A stretch of 5,664 bases of DNA from an uncultured Oscillospiraceae bacterium (GCA_905203795.1 CAJKXG010000091.1:1-5664); one strand, 5' to 3'. Shown: positions 1-5,520, counted from the first letter of the stretch. Notes: generated from the letters alone by a model not told the origin. Translations and numbers: made by a program.

Positions 1-1338
1 AAGGACCTCGACGACGCGGTGTCCTGCTGGATCGAAAACGGGCAGCGGGTGCTCGGCGTGCACATTGCCGATGTGTCTCATTACGTGACGCCGCATTCGC
101 CCCTTGACACGGAGGCTCTGGCGCGCGGCACATCGGTGTATTTTGCCGACCGCGTGATTCCCATGCTGCCGACGGCGCTGTCCAACGGCATCTGTTCGCT
201 GAACGCGGGCGAGGACAAGCTCACGCTGTCGGCGTTTTTGACGTATGATGAAAACGGCGTGTGCCGCGCGTTTCGGCTGGCGAAAACCGTCATTCGGTCG
301 CAGGTGCGCGGCGTATACAGCGAACTGAACGATCTGTGGAACGGCGCAGCGGACGAGGAGATTGCTGCGAAATATCAGCCGGTGGCGGACGCGATCGCGC
401 TGCTGCGGGAGTTGGCGAACCAACTGAAAGCCGCTGCCGCCGCGCGGGGAACGCTGTCGCTCGAAAGCAGCGAAGCGCGGTTCGTGCTGGACGAAAACGG
501 CGTGCCGGGGGACATCCTGCCGCGCGTCAGCGGCGAAGCGGAGGAATTGATTGAGCAGTGCATGATCGCCGCCAACGAACAGGTGGCGCGGTTTGCACGG
601 GAACGGGAACTGCCGTTTGTCTACCGAATCCATGAGCAGCCGAACGCCGAAAAAATGGCGCAGTTGATGGCGGATGCGCAGGTGCTGGGCCTAACCCGCA
701 CGGCGGAACGCGCCCCCACGCTTGCCGATCTGCGCGCGCTGATGGAAGAAGCTGCGGACACATCGTATGCGCGGCTGATTTCCGACCGCGTGTTGCGCTG
801 TATGGCGAAAGCGCGGTACAGCGACCGTCCCGTCGGGCACTGCGGACTGGCGCTGGCGGATTATTGCCATTTCACGTCGCCGATTCGGCGGTATCCCGAT
901 CTGGCGATCCACCGCATTTTGTCGGCGTATCTGGCGGGCGATGCAGCGGATACTCTGTCCCGTCGGTTCGGCGGCTTTGCGGCGGAAGCCGCGAGCGCTT
1001 CGTCGCTGTGCGAGGTGCGCGCCATGACGGCGGAACGCGCCTGTGAGGCGTGCTATAAGGCGGAATATATGCTGGCGCATGTCGGTGAGACCTTCGATGG
1101 CGTGGTGGTGTCGGTGGGCAGCTTCGGCGCATATGTACAGCTTTCGAACACGGTGGACGGGCTGCTGCCGCTGCATGAGCTGGACGACGCAGCACCGCAT
1201 TTTGACGGGATTGCGTCCATCGTCGGCGCGGAAGGGGAGCGCCTACTCACCACCGGCGACACGGTGCGGGTGACGGTTGCCGCCTGTGATGTGTCCGTCG
1301 GGCACATTGATTTCGTCCCCGCAAAAGAGGCTGAATAA
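1..1338 (+). CDS. rnr: Ribonuclease R, 3' part (RNB catalytic domain plus S1 domain), 5' end outside the window
   Basis: RNase R is a processive 3'-to-5' exoribonuclease of the RNase II/RNB family that degrades structured RNA, acts in mRNA and rRNA quality control, and often works with tmRNA. The reading frame is open from base 1, so the gene is cut by the window edge and its start and N-terminal cold-shock domains are missing. The first visible residues, KDLDDAV, are the RNB metal-binding motif; the three aspartates correspond to D207, D209 and D210 of E. coli RNase II. Further family signatures follow: HIADVSHYV, then DRVIPMLPTALSNGICSLN, then HFTSPIRRYPDL at about 868-903, which includes the conserved arginines near the active site. 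An S1 RNA-binding domain starts near GETFDGVVVSVGSFGAYV (about 1084) and runs almost to the TAA stop. The protein ends in VPAKEAE, without the long lysine-rich tail of E. coli RNase R. The family assignment is secure. Confidence 0.96.
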   Translation, partial: KDLDDAVSCWIENGQRVLGVHIADVSHYVTPHSPLDTEALARGTSVYFADRVIPMLPTALSNGICSLNAGEDKLTLSAFLTYDENGVCRAFRLAKTVIRSQVRGVYSELNDLWNGAADEEIAAKYQPVADAIALLRELANQLKAAAAARGTLSLESSEARFVLDENGVPGDILPRVSGEAEELIEQCMIAANEQVARFARERELPFVYRIHEQPNAEKMAQLMADAQVLGLTRTAERAPTLADLRALMEEAADTSYARLISDRVLRCMAKARYSDRPVGHCGLALADYCHFTSPIRRYPDLAIHRILSAYLAGDAADTLSRRFGGFAAEAASASSLCEVRAMTAERACEACYKAEYMLAHVGETFDGVVVSVGSFGAYVQLSNTVDGLLPLHELDDAAPHFDGIASIVGAEGERLLTTGDTVRVTVAACDVSVGHIDFVPAKEAE

Positions 1339-1344
1339 ACGCGG

Positions 1345-1350
1345 TATAAT
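1345..1350 (+). promoter_or_regulatory. Possible -10 element (TATAAT) before the DUF2508-bofA pair
   Basis: A perfect TATAAT lies in the 56-base gap after the RNase R stop, 45 bases before the DUF2508 start. The hexamer 17 bases upstream (CAAAAG) is not a recognisable -35, and there is no TGn extension. No terminator is visible between the two genes, so read-through from rnr is equally possible. This is a weak call resting on one hexamer. Confidence 0.3.
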
Positions 1351-1394
1351 TTGCCAACACTCCCCATAACCATTTTAGGGAAGGGCGTGTGACA

Positions 1395-1679
1395 ATGATG
1401 ATGGAAACGTTCAAGCGGGCGATTCTCAAGGACATTCCGCACGAGGACGAATGGACAAAAGCCATGCGGCGTTTGTCGCGGCGGCTGGAGGAGGTGGATG
1501 AGCGGTTCAATCAGGCGCTGGACGGTGACCTGATCGAGGCGTGCATCTACGAGCGGCTGGCGATACAGGCGCAGTATCGGTATCTGTTGCGCTGTGCCAA
1601 AGCGTGGGCGGGGTATCGTCCGCCGGCTGCCGTGCCGATGAAAACGGCGTTTGGCGCAAGGAGGGCGAGCGAGGTATGA
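1395..1679 (+). CDS. DUF2508 (YaaL-type) small protein
   Basis: This encodes a 94-residue soluble protein rich in charged residues. Its pattern is mostly helical (a KAMRRLSRRLEEVDERFNQAL segment, then DLIEACIYERLAIQAQYRYLLRCAKAW), which fits DUF2508, the family of B. subtilis YaaL. The family has no established biochemical function. In B. subtilis yaaL lies directly upstream of bofA, and here the next gene is bofA, which strongly supports the call. I chose the ATG at 1395, nine bases after the purine-rich AGGGAAGGG at 1377-1385. A GTG at 1389 is in frame but too close to that site, and ATGs at 1398 and 1401 are also possible. The stop overlaps the bofA start (ATGA, 1676-1679), so the pair is probably translationally coupled. 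No signal peptide or membrane segment is seen. Confidence 0.8.
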   Translation: MMMETFKRAILKDIPHEDEWTKAMRRLSRRLEEVDERFNQALDGDLIEACIYERLAIQAQYRYLLRCAKAWAGYRPPAAVPMKTAFGARRASEV

Positions 1680-1945
1680 GTATCGGATGGATGATTGGTT
1701 TATGGGCGCTGGCCGCCGCGCTGTCGCTGGCGGTGCTCATCGCGCTGTTTCGGTCGGGACGTCCGGTGCGGCAGCTGATCGGCAGCGGGGTACAGGGATT
1801 GTGCGCAGTGGCGGCAGTCAACCTGACCGGTGCGTTCACCGGTGTGTCACTGGGGCTAAATGTACTCTCCGGCGCTTGTTGCGCTTTGCTCGGCGTGCCG
1901 GGTGTGATCACGCTGCTGCTGCTCAAAACCGTGTTCGGCGTCTGA
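1676..1945 (+). CDS. bofA: BofA-family sporulation membrane protein (pro-sigma-K processing inhibitor)
   Basis: This is an 89-residue hydrophobic protein. In B. subtilis, BofA sits in the outer forespore membrane with SpoIVFA and holds the intramembrane protease SpoIVFB inactive, delaying pro-sigma-K cleavage. A first membrane helix covers roughly residues 3-25, a second roughly 37-60, and the C-terminal segment LNVLSGACCALLGVPGVITL is the hallmark BofA region (N, then LGVPGV, then a leucine run and K). N49 and N62 have the same 13-residue spacing as the asparagines B. subtilis BofA needs for inhibition (N48 and N61, from memory). S65 occupies the place of T64. The ATG at 1676 is chosen because AAGGAGGG at 1658-1665 lies about ten bases upstream and because the protein length suits the family; the frame is open further upstream but lacks such a site. 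No spoIVFA, spoIVFB or sigK is in the window. Confidence 0.88.
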   Translation: MSIGWMIGLWALAAALSLAVLIALFRSGRPVRQLIGSGVQGLCAVAAVNLTGAFTGVSLGLNVLSGACCALLGVPGVITLLLLKTVFGV

Positions 1946-1961
1946 TGCGGCAAAGGAACGG

Positions 1962-1990
1962 TGGACAACGACGGCAAAATGTGTTATGAT
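1962..1990 (+). promoter_or_regulatory. Sigma-A type promoter for the glycosyltransferase-pgeF unit
   Basis: The -35 TGGACA (1962-1967) and the -10 TATGAT (1985-1990) are separated by exactly 17 bases. A TG at 1982-1983 gives an extended -10. Transcription would start near 1996-1998, about 45 bases before the glycosyltransferase ATG. This is one of the two best promoter matches in the window and explains why the downstream pair can be expressed apart from bofA. Confidence 0.75.
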
Positions 1991-2001
1991 AGGCACAGAC
2001 A

Positions 2002-2020
2002 GCCCGCATGTGCGGCGGGC
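2002..2020 (+). other. GC-rich hairpin in the 5' leader of the glycosyltransferase mRNA
   Basis: GCCCGC (2002-2007) pairs perfectly with GCGGGC (2015-2020) across a seven-base loop, beginning within a few bases of the predicted transcription start. No T-tract follows, so it is not an intrinsic terminator for bofA. It ends eight bases before the AAGGGG ribosome site (2028-2033). It may stabilise the 5' end of the mRNA; a regulatory role is only a guess. Confidence 0.5.
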
Positions 2021-2042
2021 GAACGGTAAGGGGCAATGACAC

Positions 2043-3179
2043 ATGAAGATGTTGATGATTCCGTCGTGGTATCCGTCGGAGGAGCGCCCGCTGCTCGGCA
2101 CGTTTTACAAGGAGCAGGCGGAGGCGTTGGCGGCTCGCGGGGTGGATATGGCGGTGATCGCGGTGGATGTCGGGGATCGGTTTCGGTTCGACGGCATTCA
2201 GCGTTCGGAGGAAAACGGCGTGCTGACCTATCGCTACAGCCGCCCCAATCTGACCCCGCGTTGGGAACGCGGGCGCTGTTTTCAGCGTACCCGCATGTTG
2301 TTGCGCGCGTATCGGCGGCTGGAAGCGGAATGGGGTCGCCCCGATGTGGTGAATCTGCGTTCGTCTTTGCAGGGATATGAAGCGGTGGCGCTCTGCCGCC
2401 GCGAAAAACTGCCGCTGTTTTTTATGGAGCATTCCTCTTTTGTCGTCACCGAGGGAGAGGGTAGCGCCGCGCGGAAACGGCTGCGCACCGTGATGGACAC
2501 GGCGGCGGTCAGCGCTTGTGTCGGCACGACGTTGCTGCGGGTGATGCAGCCGTTTGGCGATACGCGGATCATCCCCGATTTTGTGGATGACAGGCGGTTT
2601 TATATCACCGAGCCGCGGCATCAAGCGCCGCCGTTTGTGTTCCGTGCGATGGGACAGCTTCGCCCTATCAAGGGGCACGACACGCTGATTCGTGCGTATG
2701 CGCGGCTGCGGGAACTGACCGACCGCGAGGTCGTATTGGATATCGCGGGAGCGGGTGTGCTGCACGATTCGCTGCAGGCGTTGATTGACGAACTGGGCGT
2801 GACGGACGGCTGTCATTTGGTCGGCACGGTGCCGCGCGACGAGGTGGTGCAGTTCATGAACGGCTGTGACTGCTTTGTATGTTCGTCGCGCACCGAAATG
2901 CTGTCCTGTGTGCTGCACGAATGCGCCGCCTGCGGCAAGCCCGCGATCGGCACGATGTGCGGCGGTCCGCAGGATATCATCACGGACGAGACGGGCATTT
3001 TGGTGCCGGTGGATGATGTGGAGGCGATGGCGCAGGCGATGCTGCGCATGCTGGATGCGGCGGCGGGGTACGACCCCGAACGCATACGCGCGAGCATTCT
3101 GGAACGGTTCGGCATCGAGCCGGTGTGCGCGGCGCTGATACAGGCAGCGCAGGACAGTGTGAAAGCAGGTGTACGATGA
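2043..3179 (+). CDS. Glycosyltransferase family 4 (GT-B fold), acceptor unknown
   Basis: This 378-residue protein is of typical length for a retaining GT4 enzyme, which transfers sugar from a nucleotide donor to an acceptor, commonly in capsule, exopolysaccharide, teichoic acid or glycolipid synthesis. The N-terminal acceptor domain opens with MKMLMIPSWYPSEERPLLGT and FYKEQAEALAARG, a common GT4 start. The C-terminal donor domain begins near residue 202 (RAMGQLRPIKGHDTLIRAYA), including a phosphate-contacting K210. The catalytic EX7E motif is E285 to E293, followed by CGKPAIGTMCGGPQDII and GILVPVDD. No signal peptide or membrane helix is seen, so it is probably cytoplasmic or membrane-peripheral. 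The start is supported by AAGGGG at 2028-2033, nine bases upstream. The stop overlaps the pgeF start (ATGA), so the two are probably co-translated. Seven cysteines cluster around the donor site. The family is certain; the specific product is not. Confidence 0.93.
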   Translation: MKMLMIPSWYPSEERPLLGTFYKEQAEALAARGVDMAVIAVDVGDRFRFDGIQRSEENGVLTYRYSRPNLTPRWERGRCFQRTRMLLRAYRRLEAEWGRPDVVNLRSSLQGYEAVALCRREKLPLFFMEHSSFVVTEGEGSAARKRLRTVMDTAAVSACVGTTLLRVMQPFGDTRIIPDFVDDRRFYITEPRHQAPPFVFRAMGQLRPIKGHDTLIRAYARLRELTDREVVLDIAGAGVLHDSLQALIDELGVTDGCHLVGTVPRDEVVQFMNGCDCFVCSSRTEMLSCVLHECAACGKPAIGTMCGGPQDIITDETGILVPVDDVEAMAQAMLRMLDAAAGYDPERIRASILERFGIEPVCAALIQAAQDSVKAGVR

Positions 3180-4009
3180 CAATACCGGAATCACATACGC
3201 TGCGGGCGCATACCTGCGGCGACTTGGCATATTACACGTTTCCGTCATTTGACGATATCCCGTTTGTTCGACACGCTTTTTCCACGCGGCTGGGCGGCGT
3301 CAGCGAAGGCGTGTTTGCGTCGATGAATCTGAGCTTTGGGCGGGGAGACGAGCCCGCGCGGGTGCGGGAAAATTTCGACCGTTTTTGCAGCGGCGCACTC
3401 GGCTGTTCGGCGGAGCGGGTGGTGATGTCGCGGCAGGTGCACCGCACGGCGATCCGCAACGTCACTGCCGCCGATTGCGGTAAGGGTGTGACGCGCGAGC
3501 GGGATGAGGAGGATTACGACGGGCTGCTCACCGATGAGCCGAACGTTGTGTTGTGTACGCTGTATGCGGATTGCGTGCCCCTGTTTTTTGTCGATCCCGT
3601 GCGGCGGGTGGTCGGCACGTCGCATTCGGGTTGGCGTGGCACGGCGGCGCAGATCGGTCGTGTGACGGTGGAGCGCATGGTGCGCGATTACGGCTGTCGG
3701 CGGGAGGATATCCGCGCGGCGGTCGGACCGTCGATCGGTCCTTGCTGTTTTGAGGTGGATACGCCGGTGTTTGAGGTGTTTGCGCAGATGCCGCTGTTTG
3801 ACGAGAGTTGTGTGCGGCGGCACGGCGAGAAGTACGATATCGACCTGTGGGAGATCAATCGCCGCATTTTGCTCGATGCGGGCGTGGAGGCGGCGCATAT
3901 CACGGTGACGGATCTGTGTACACGGTGTCATCCCGATGTGTTTTGGTCGCACCGCGTGACCGGCGCCGCCCGCGGCAGTCTTGCGGGAATGATCGCCATC
4001 GCCGAATAA
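3176..4009 (+). CDS. pgeF: PgeF/YfiH family (peptidoglycan editing factor; multicopper polyphenol oxidase / purine nucleoside phosphorylase family)
   Basis: This is a 277-residue protein, typical for the family (formerly DUF152). E. coli YfiH/PgeF keeps peptidoglycan composition correct by preventing L-serine from replacing L-alanine in the stem. Other family members, including the FAMIN-related enzymes, act on purine nucleosides as phosphorylase or deaminase; the activity of this copy cannot be read from sequence. Signatures seen in order are RHAFSTRLGGVS (32-43), RQVH with H89, YADCVP with C133, SHSGWRG with H150, and GPSIGPCCFEV. H89, C133 and H150 are the expected Zn-binding His/Cys/His set. 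DLCTRCHPDVFWSHR (247-260) is the conserved C-terminal block. The ATG at 3176 is chosen because it overlaps the glycosyltransferase stop, has AGGTG at 3167-3171, and gives the normal N-terminus. In-frame ATG 3125 would add 17 residues lying inside the upstream gene. No terminator directly follows. Confidence 0.93.
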   Translation: MTIPESHTLRAHTCGDLAYYTFPSFDDIPFVRHAFSTRLGGVSEGVFASMNLSFGRGDEPARVRENFDRFCSGALGCSAERVVMSRQVHRTAIRNVTAADCGKGVTRERDEEDYDGLLTDEPNVVLCTLYADCVPLFFVDPVRRVVGTSHSGWRGTAAQIGRVTVERMVRDYGCRREDIRAAVGPSIGPCCFEVDTPVFEVFAQMPLFDESCVRRHGEKYDIDLWEINRRILLDAGVEAAHITVTDLCTRCHPDVFWSHRVTGAARGSLAGMIAIAE

Positions 4010-4018
4010 ATTTTGTGC

Positions 4019-4047
4019 TTGCAATTTGCGGGGGAATGTGCTACACT
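4019..4047 (+). promoter_or_regulatory. Promoter of the tRNA-Gly gene
   Basis: TTGCAA (4019-4024) and TACACT (4042-4047) are 17 bases apart, with TG at 4039-4040 forming an extended -10. The start would be near 4053-4055, about 24 bases before the mature tRNA 5' end. The site begins ten bases after the pgeF stop, so the tRNA has its own promoter although read-through from pgeF is also possible. Confidence 0.7.
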
Positions 4048-4056
4048 ATATGAGCA

Positions 4057-4072
4057 CCCGCCGAAAAGCGGG
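4057..4072 (+). other. Short hairpin in the tRNA 5' leader
   Basis: CCCGC (4057-4061) pairs with GCGGG (4068-4072) around a six-base loop, CGAAAA. It falls in the predicted leader removed by RNase P. There is no T-tract, so it is not a terminator for pgeF. The same GCGGG recurs as the first five bases of the mature tRNA (4078-4082), so an alternative pairing is possible. Confidence 0.45.
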
Positions 4073-4077
4073 CATAT

Positions 4078-4151
4078 GCGGGAGTAGTTTAGTGGTAGAA
4101 CCTCAGCTTCCCAAGCTGACCGTGCGGGTTCGATTCCCGTCTCTCGCTCCA
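4078..4151 (+). tRNA. tRNA-Gly, anticodon CCC
   Basis: The 74-base cloverleaf is complete. The acceptor stem is GCGGGAG (4078-4084) with CTCTCGC (4141-4147), containing one G-U pair. The D arm is GTTT/GAAC around AGTGGTA. The anticodon stem is TCAGC (4103-4107) with GCTGA (4115-4119), and the seven-base loop TTCCCAA places anticodon CCC at 4110-4112, reading GGG glycine codons. The variable loop has four bases. The T arm is GCGGG/CCCGT with loop TTCGATT. The discriminator is T4148, as usual for bacterial tRNA-Gly, and CCA is encoded at 4149-4151. It has its own promoter and terminator, so it appears to be a single-gene unit. CCC is the least widespread bacterial glycine anticodon and usually supplements the UCC isoacceptor. 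Confidence 0.96.
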
Positions 4152-4154
4152 TCT

Positions 4155-4220
4155 GAAAACACCATTGACTTTCGAACCCCTACGGGTTGGACATTAATGG
4201 TGTTTTCTTAATTTTTCTTG
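4155..4220 (+). terminator. Intrinsic terminator of the tRNA-Gly gene, with nested hairpin
   Basis: GAAAACACCATT (4155-4166) is perfectly complementary to AATGGTGTTTTC (4196-4207), giving a 12-bp stem that starts three bases after the tRNA CCA. The stem's 3' arm runs into a T-rich tract (4203-4220). Within the 29-base interior a second stem, AACCC (4175-4179) with GGGTT (4184-4188), closes a four-base loop. The run of A opposite the run of T would let it act in both directions, shielding the tRNA from minus-strand transcription arriving from the insertion sequence. Confidence 0.8.
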
Positions 4221-4261
4221 ATTTTATGCGCTTTTATGGGAGAGTTCTGTATCACTTTGAA

Positions 4262-4299
4262 TTGCACATCCAAATCAAAAAACTTCAAAATGGACATCT
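4262..4299 (+). repeat. Imperfect direct repeat in the trailing end of the IS element
   Basis: TTGCACATCC (4262-4271) and ATGGACATCT (4290-4299) match at seven of ten positions with a 28-base offset, and each is followed by an AAAAAAC run (ending at 4283 and 4306). They lie between the transposase stop and the tRNA terminator, where subterminal transposase-binding sites would be expected. A related CACATC also occurs, inverted, on the far side of the transposase gene (complement of about 5551-5556). Whether these are binding sites is inference. Confidence 0.4.
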
Positions 4300-4351
4300 A
4301 AAAAACAAAAACGGATGAATTCGAACCATCTTGTCTAATTTGAAGATGTTG

Positions 4352-5488
4352 TCAAAGGGCTTTGTTACTAAAAAATTCACTTTCTTTCTTCGCCGGTGTC
4401 TTGTATCGATTTTTGGCGTGTGGCCGCTGCTCGTTGTAAAATTTCATATAAGCATCTACTGCCGCTCGGAATTCATTTTCCGAGCGGGATTTTGTTCGGT
4501 ATAACTCTTCACGTTTTAGAGAGGCGAAAAAGGATTCCATTACCGAGTTATCATATGGAATGTGAGCTCGAGAGAAGGATTGGGTCACGTGCAACGATTT
4601 CAAATATGTACAGAAAGTTTTGGATCGGTAGTTCCCGCCGCGATCCGTGTGAAATATCAAGTCCGTGCCGGGGCGACGGCTTTCGTATGCCGATTTAAAG
4701 GTGCTCTTTACTAATTGAGTACTGTTTGTTATCCCAATTCGATATCCGACAACTGTTCGCGCAAACAGATCGAGTATGGCGCAGATGTAGTAGTTTTTAT
4801 TGTTGTATCGAAAATAGGTAATATCGCTCACCCACACTTGGTTTGGGTGAGCAGTGTGAAATTGCTGGTTTAAATAGTTTTTGTATCGACGTTGCTCTTT
4901 ATCGTATAGATTTTTTGCTTCTTGACGTATGCTGATCAATCCCATATCACGCATGAGTTCTCGAACAAATTCAACGCTGACGCGAAGACCTTCCTCTTTC
5001 ATGATGGCAGTGATTTTCTCTGCACCGAAGACCTGACGGCTGTCATCATAGATCTGTTGGATTTTAAGGCGGAATTCCTCGCGCCGTTTGGCATACCATG
5101 TGTGATCTCGCTTGCTGCGAAATATATGGTTGTAAAAAGTGCCACGCGGAACATTCAGTGCTTCACACAGCATACGAACGCTGTATTGTCCGTAAAGCGA
5201 TTCCAGTGCGTGCAGTTTTATATCCAACGGATCGTGAGCCGAGCATTCGACACGTTGCAAGATTTCGATGATTCCCTCCAATCGTTTGACCTTGTTTTCA
5301 AGCAGGCGAAAGTTTTGAAGGGTTACGGGTTTCTTTTTGTTTGACTGTTCTTCGGAATGTTTTTTGATCCAAGCATATAGTGTGCTACGAGGAACACTGG
5401 TATCGGTGGCAATGTCGTGAACGGATTCGCCGGAAAGATAACGATTAATTGCCCGTTGTTTGGTTTCGATTGAGTGCTTTTGGTTCAT
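4352..5488 (-). CDS. IS3-family transposase, single uninterrupted ORF (OrfA and OrfB in one frame)
   Basis: This 378-residue DDE transposase would catalyse copy-out/paste-in movement of the IS. An N-terminal helix-turn-helix (about residues 8-43, including DIATDTSVPRSTLYAWIKKH) and a leucine-rich coiled coil (LQNFRLLENKVKRLEGIIEI, about 57-76) correspond to OrfA. Next come a second HTH-like region (GQYSVRMLCEALNVPRGTFY) and an HTH_21-type segment around QVFGAEKITAIM. The integrase core carries D222 in WVSDITY, D282 in HTDRG and E318 in VMESF, with exactly 35 residues between the last two, the DD(35)E spacing of the family. The end NEQRPHAKNRYKTPAK is typical. Most IS3 elements split this into two frames joined by -1 frameshifting; here all of it is in one frame with no stop. 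AAAGGAG (5499-5505, complement) sits ten bases before the ATG. All catalytic residues are present, so it may be active. Confidence 0.94.
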   Translation of the reverse strand: MNQKHSIETKQRAINRYLSGESVHDIATDTSVPRSTLYAWIKKHSEEQSNKKKPVTLQNFRLLENKVKRLEGIIEILQRVECSAHDPLDIKLHALESLYGQYSVRMLCEALNVPRGTFYNHIFRSKRDHTWYAKRREEFRLKIQQIYDDSRQVFGAEKITAIMKEEGLRVSVEFVRELMRDMGLISIRQEAKNLYDKEQRRYKNYLNQQFHTAHPNQVWVSDITYFRYNNKNYYICAILDLFARTVVGYRIGITNSTQLVKSTFKSAYESRRPGTDLIFHTDRGGNYRSKTFCTYLKSLHVTQSFSRAHIPYDNSVMESFFASLKREELYRTKSRSENEFRAAVDAYMKFYNEQRPHAKNRYKTPAKKESEFFSNKAL

Positions 5489-5498
5489 CCTATATCAT

Positions 5499-5520
5499 CT
5501 CCTTTGAGAAGAGTATAGCA
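5499..5520 (-). promoter_or_regulatory. Extended -10 and ribosome binding site of the transposase
   Basis: On the minus strand, TGC-TATACT (5512-5520) forms an extended -10 and AAAGGAG (5499-5505) the ribosome site. The hexamer at the 17-bp position (GTACCG) is a poor -35. A perfect TTGACA (complement of 5544-5549) is 26 bases away, too far for normal use, so transcription probably depends on the extended -10 or is weak. Beyond this, 5521-5664 shows no gene. Confidence 0.5.

Noticed and set aside
691..1200. Long minus-strand open frame inside rnr
   Set aside because: It is antisense to the conserved RNB and S1 coding sequence and has no family motif or ribosome site.
1923..3248. A 441-codon open frame on the minus strand opposite the glycosyltransferase
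   Set aside because: It is longer than the real gene but rich in His, Arg and Gln with no recognisable domain, as expected for an antisense shadow in GC-rich DNA. The plus-strand frame has clear GT4 motifs and a ribosome site.
3245..4024. A 259-codon minus-strand frame opposite pgeF
   Set aside because: It has the same shadow composition (His/Arg-rich, no motif), while the plus strand encodes all PgeF signatures.
3928..4152. Minus-strand frame reading ERETGIEPARSAWEAEVLPL across the tRNA
   Set aside because: This is a well-known false protein produced by translating the antisense of a tRNA gene; the DNA is fully explained by tRNA-Gly.
4026..4211. Plus-strand frame containing SSLVVEPQLPKLTVRVRFPS
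   Set aside because: This is a false translation of the tRNA and its terminator, with no separate coding evidence.
4171..4327. TTCGAACC at 4171-4178 and again at 4320-4327, resembling a tRNA T-loop, considered as a remnant tRNA or attachment site pair
   Set aside because: Only eight bases are shared, the core TTCGAA is a palindrome, and no acceptor or anticodon stem surrounds either copy. No integrase of the tyrosine or serine type is present.
4300..4348. CATCTT/AAGATG stem (4327-4348) with a distant T-rich stretch on the minus strand, as a transposase terminator
   Set aside because: The stem is only 6 bp with a ten-base loop, and the T-run begins about 14 bases beyond it, so it does not fit a normal intrinsic terminator.
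4922..5344. Plus-strand 140-codon frame opposite the transposase
   Set aside because: It is a shadow of the IS3 transposase gene; no domain or ribosome site supports it.
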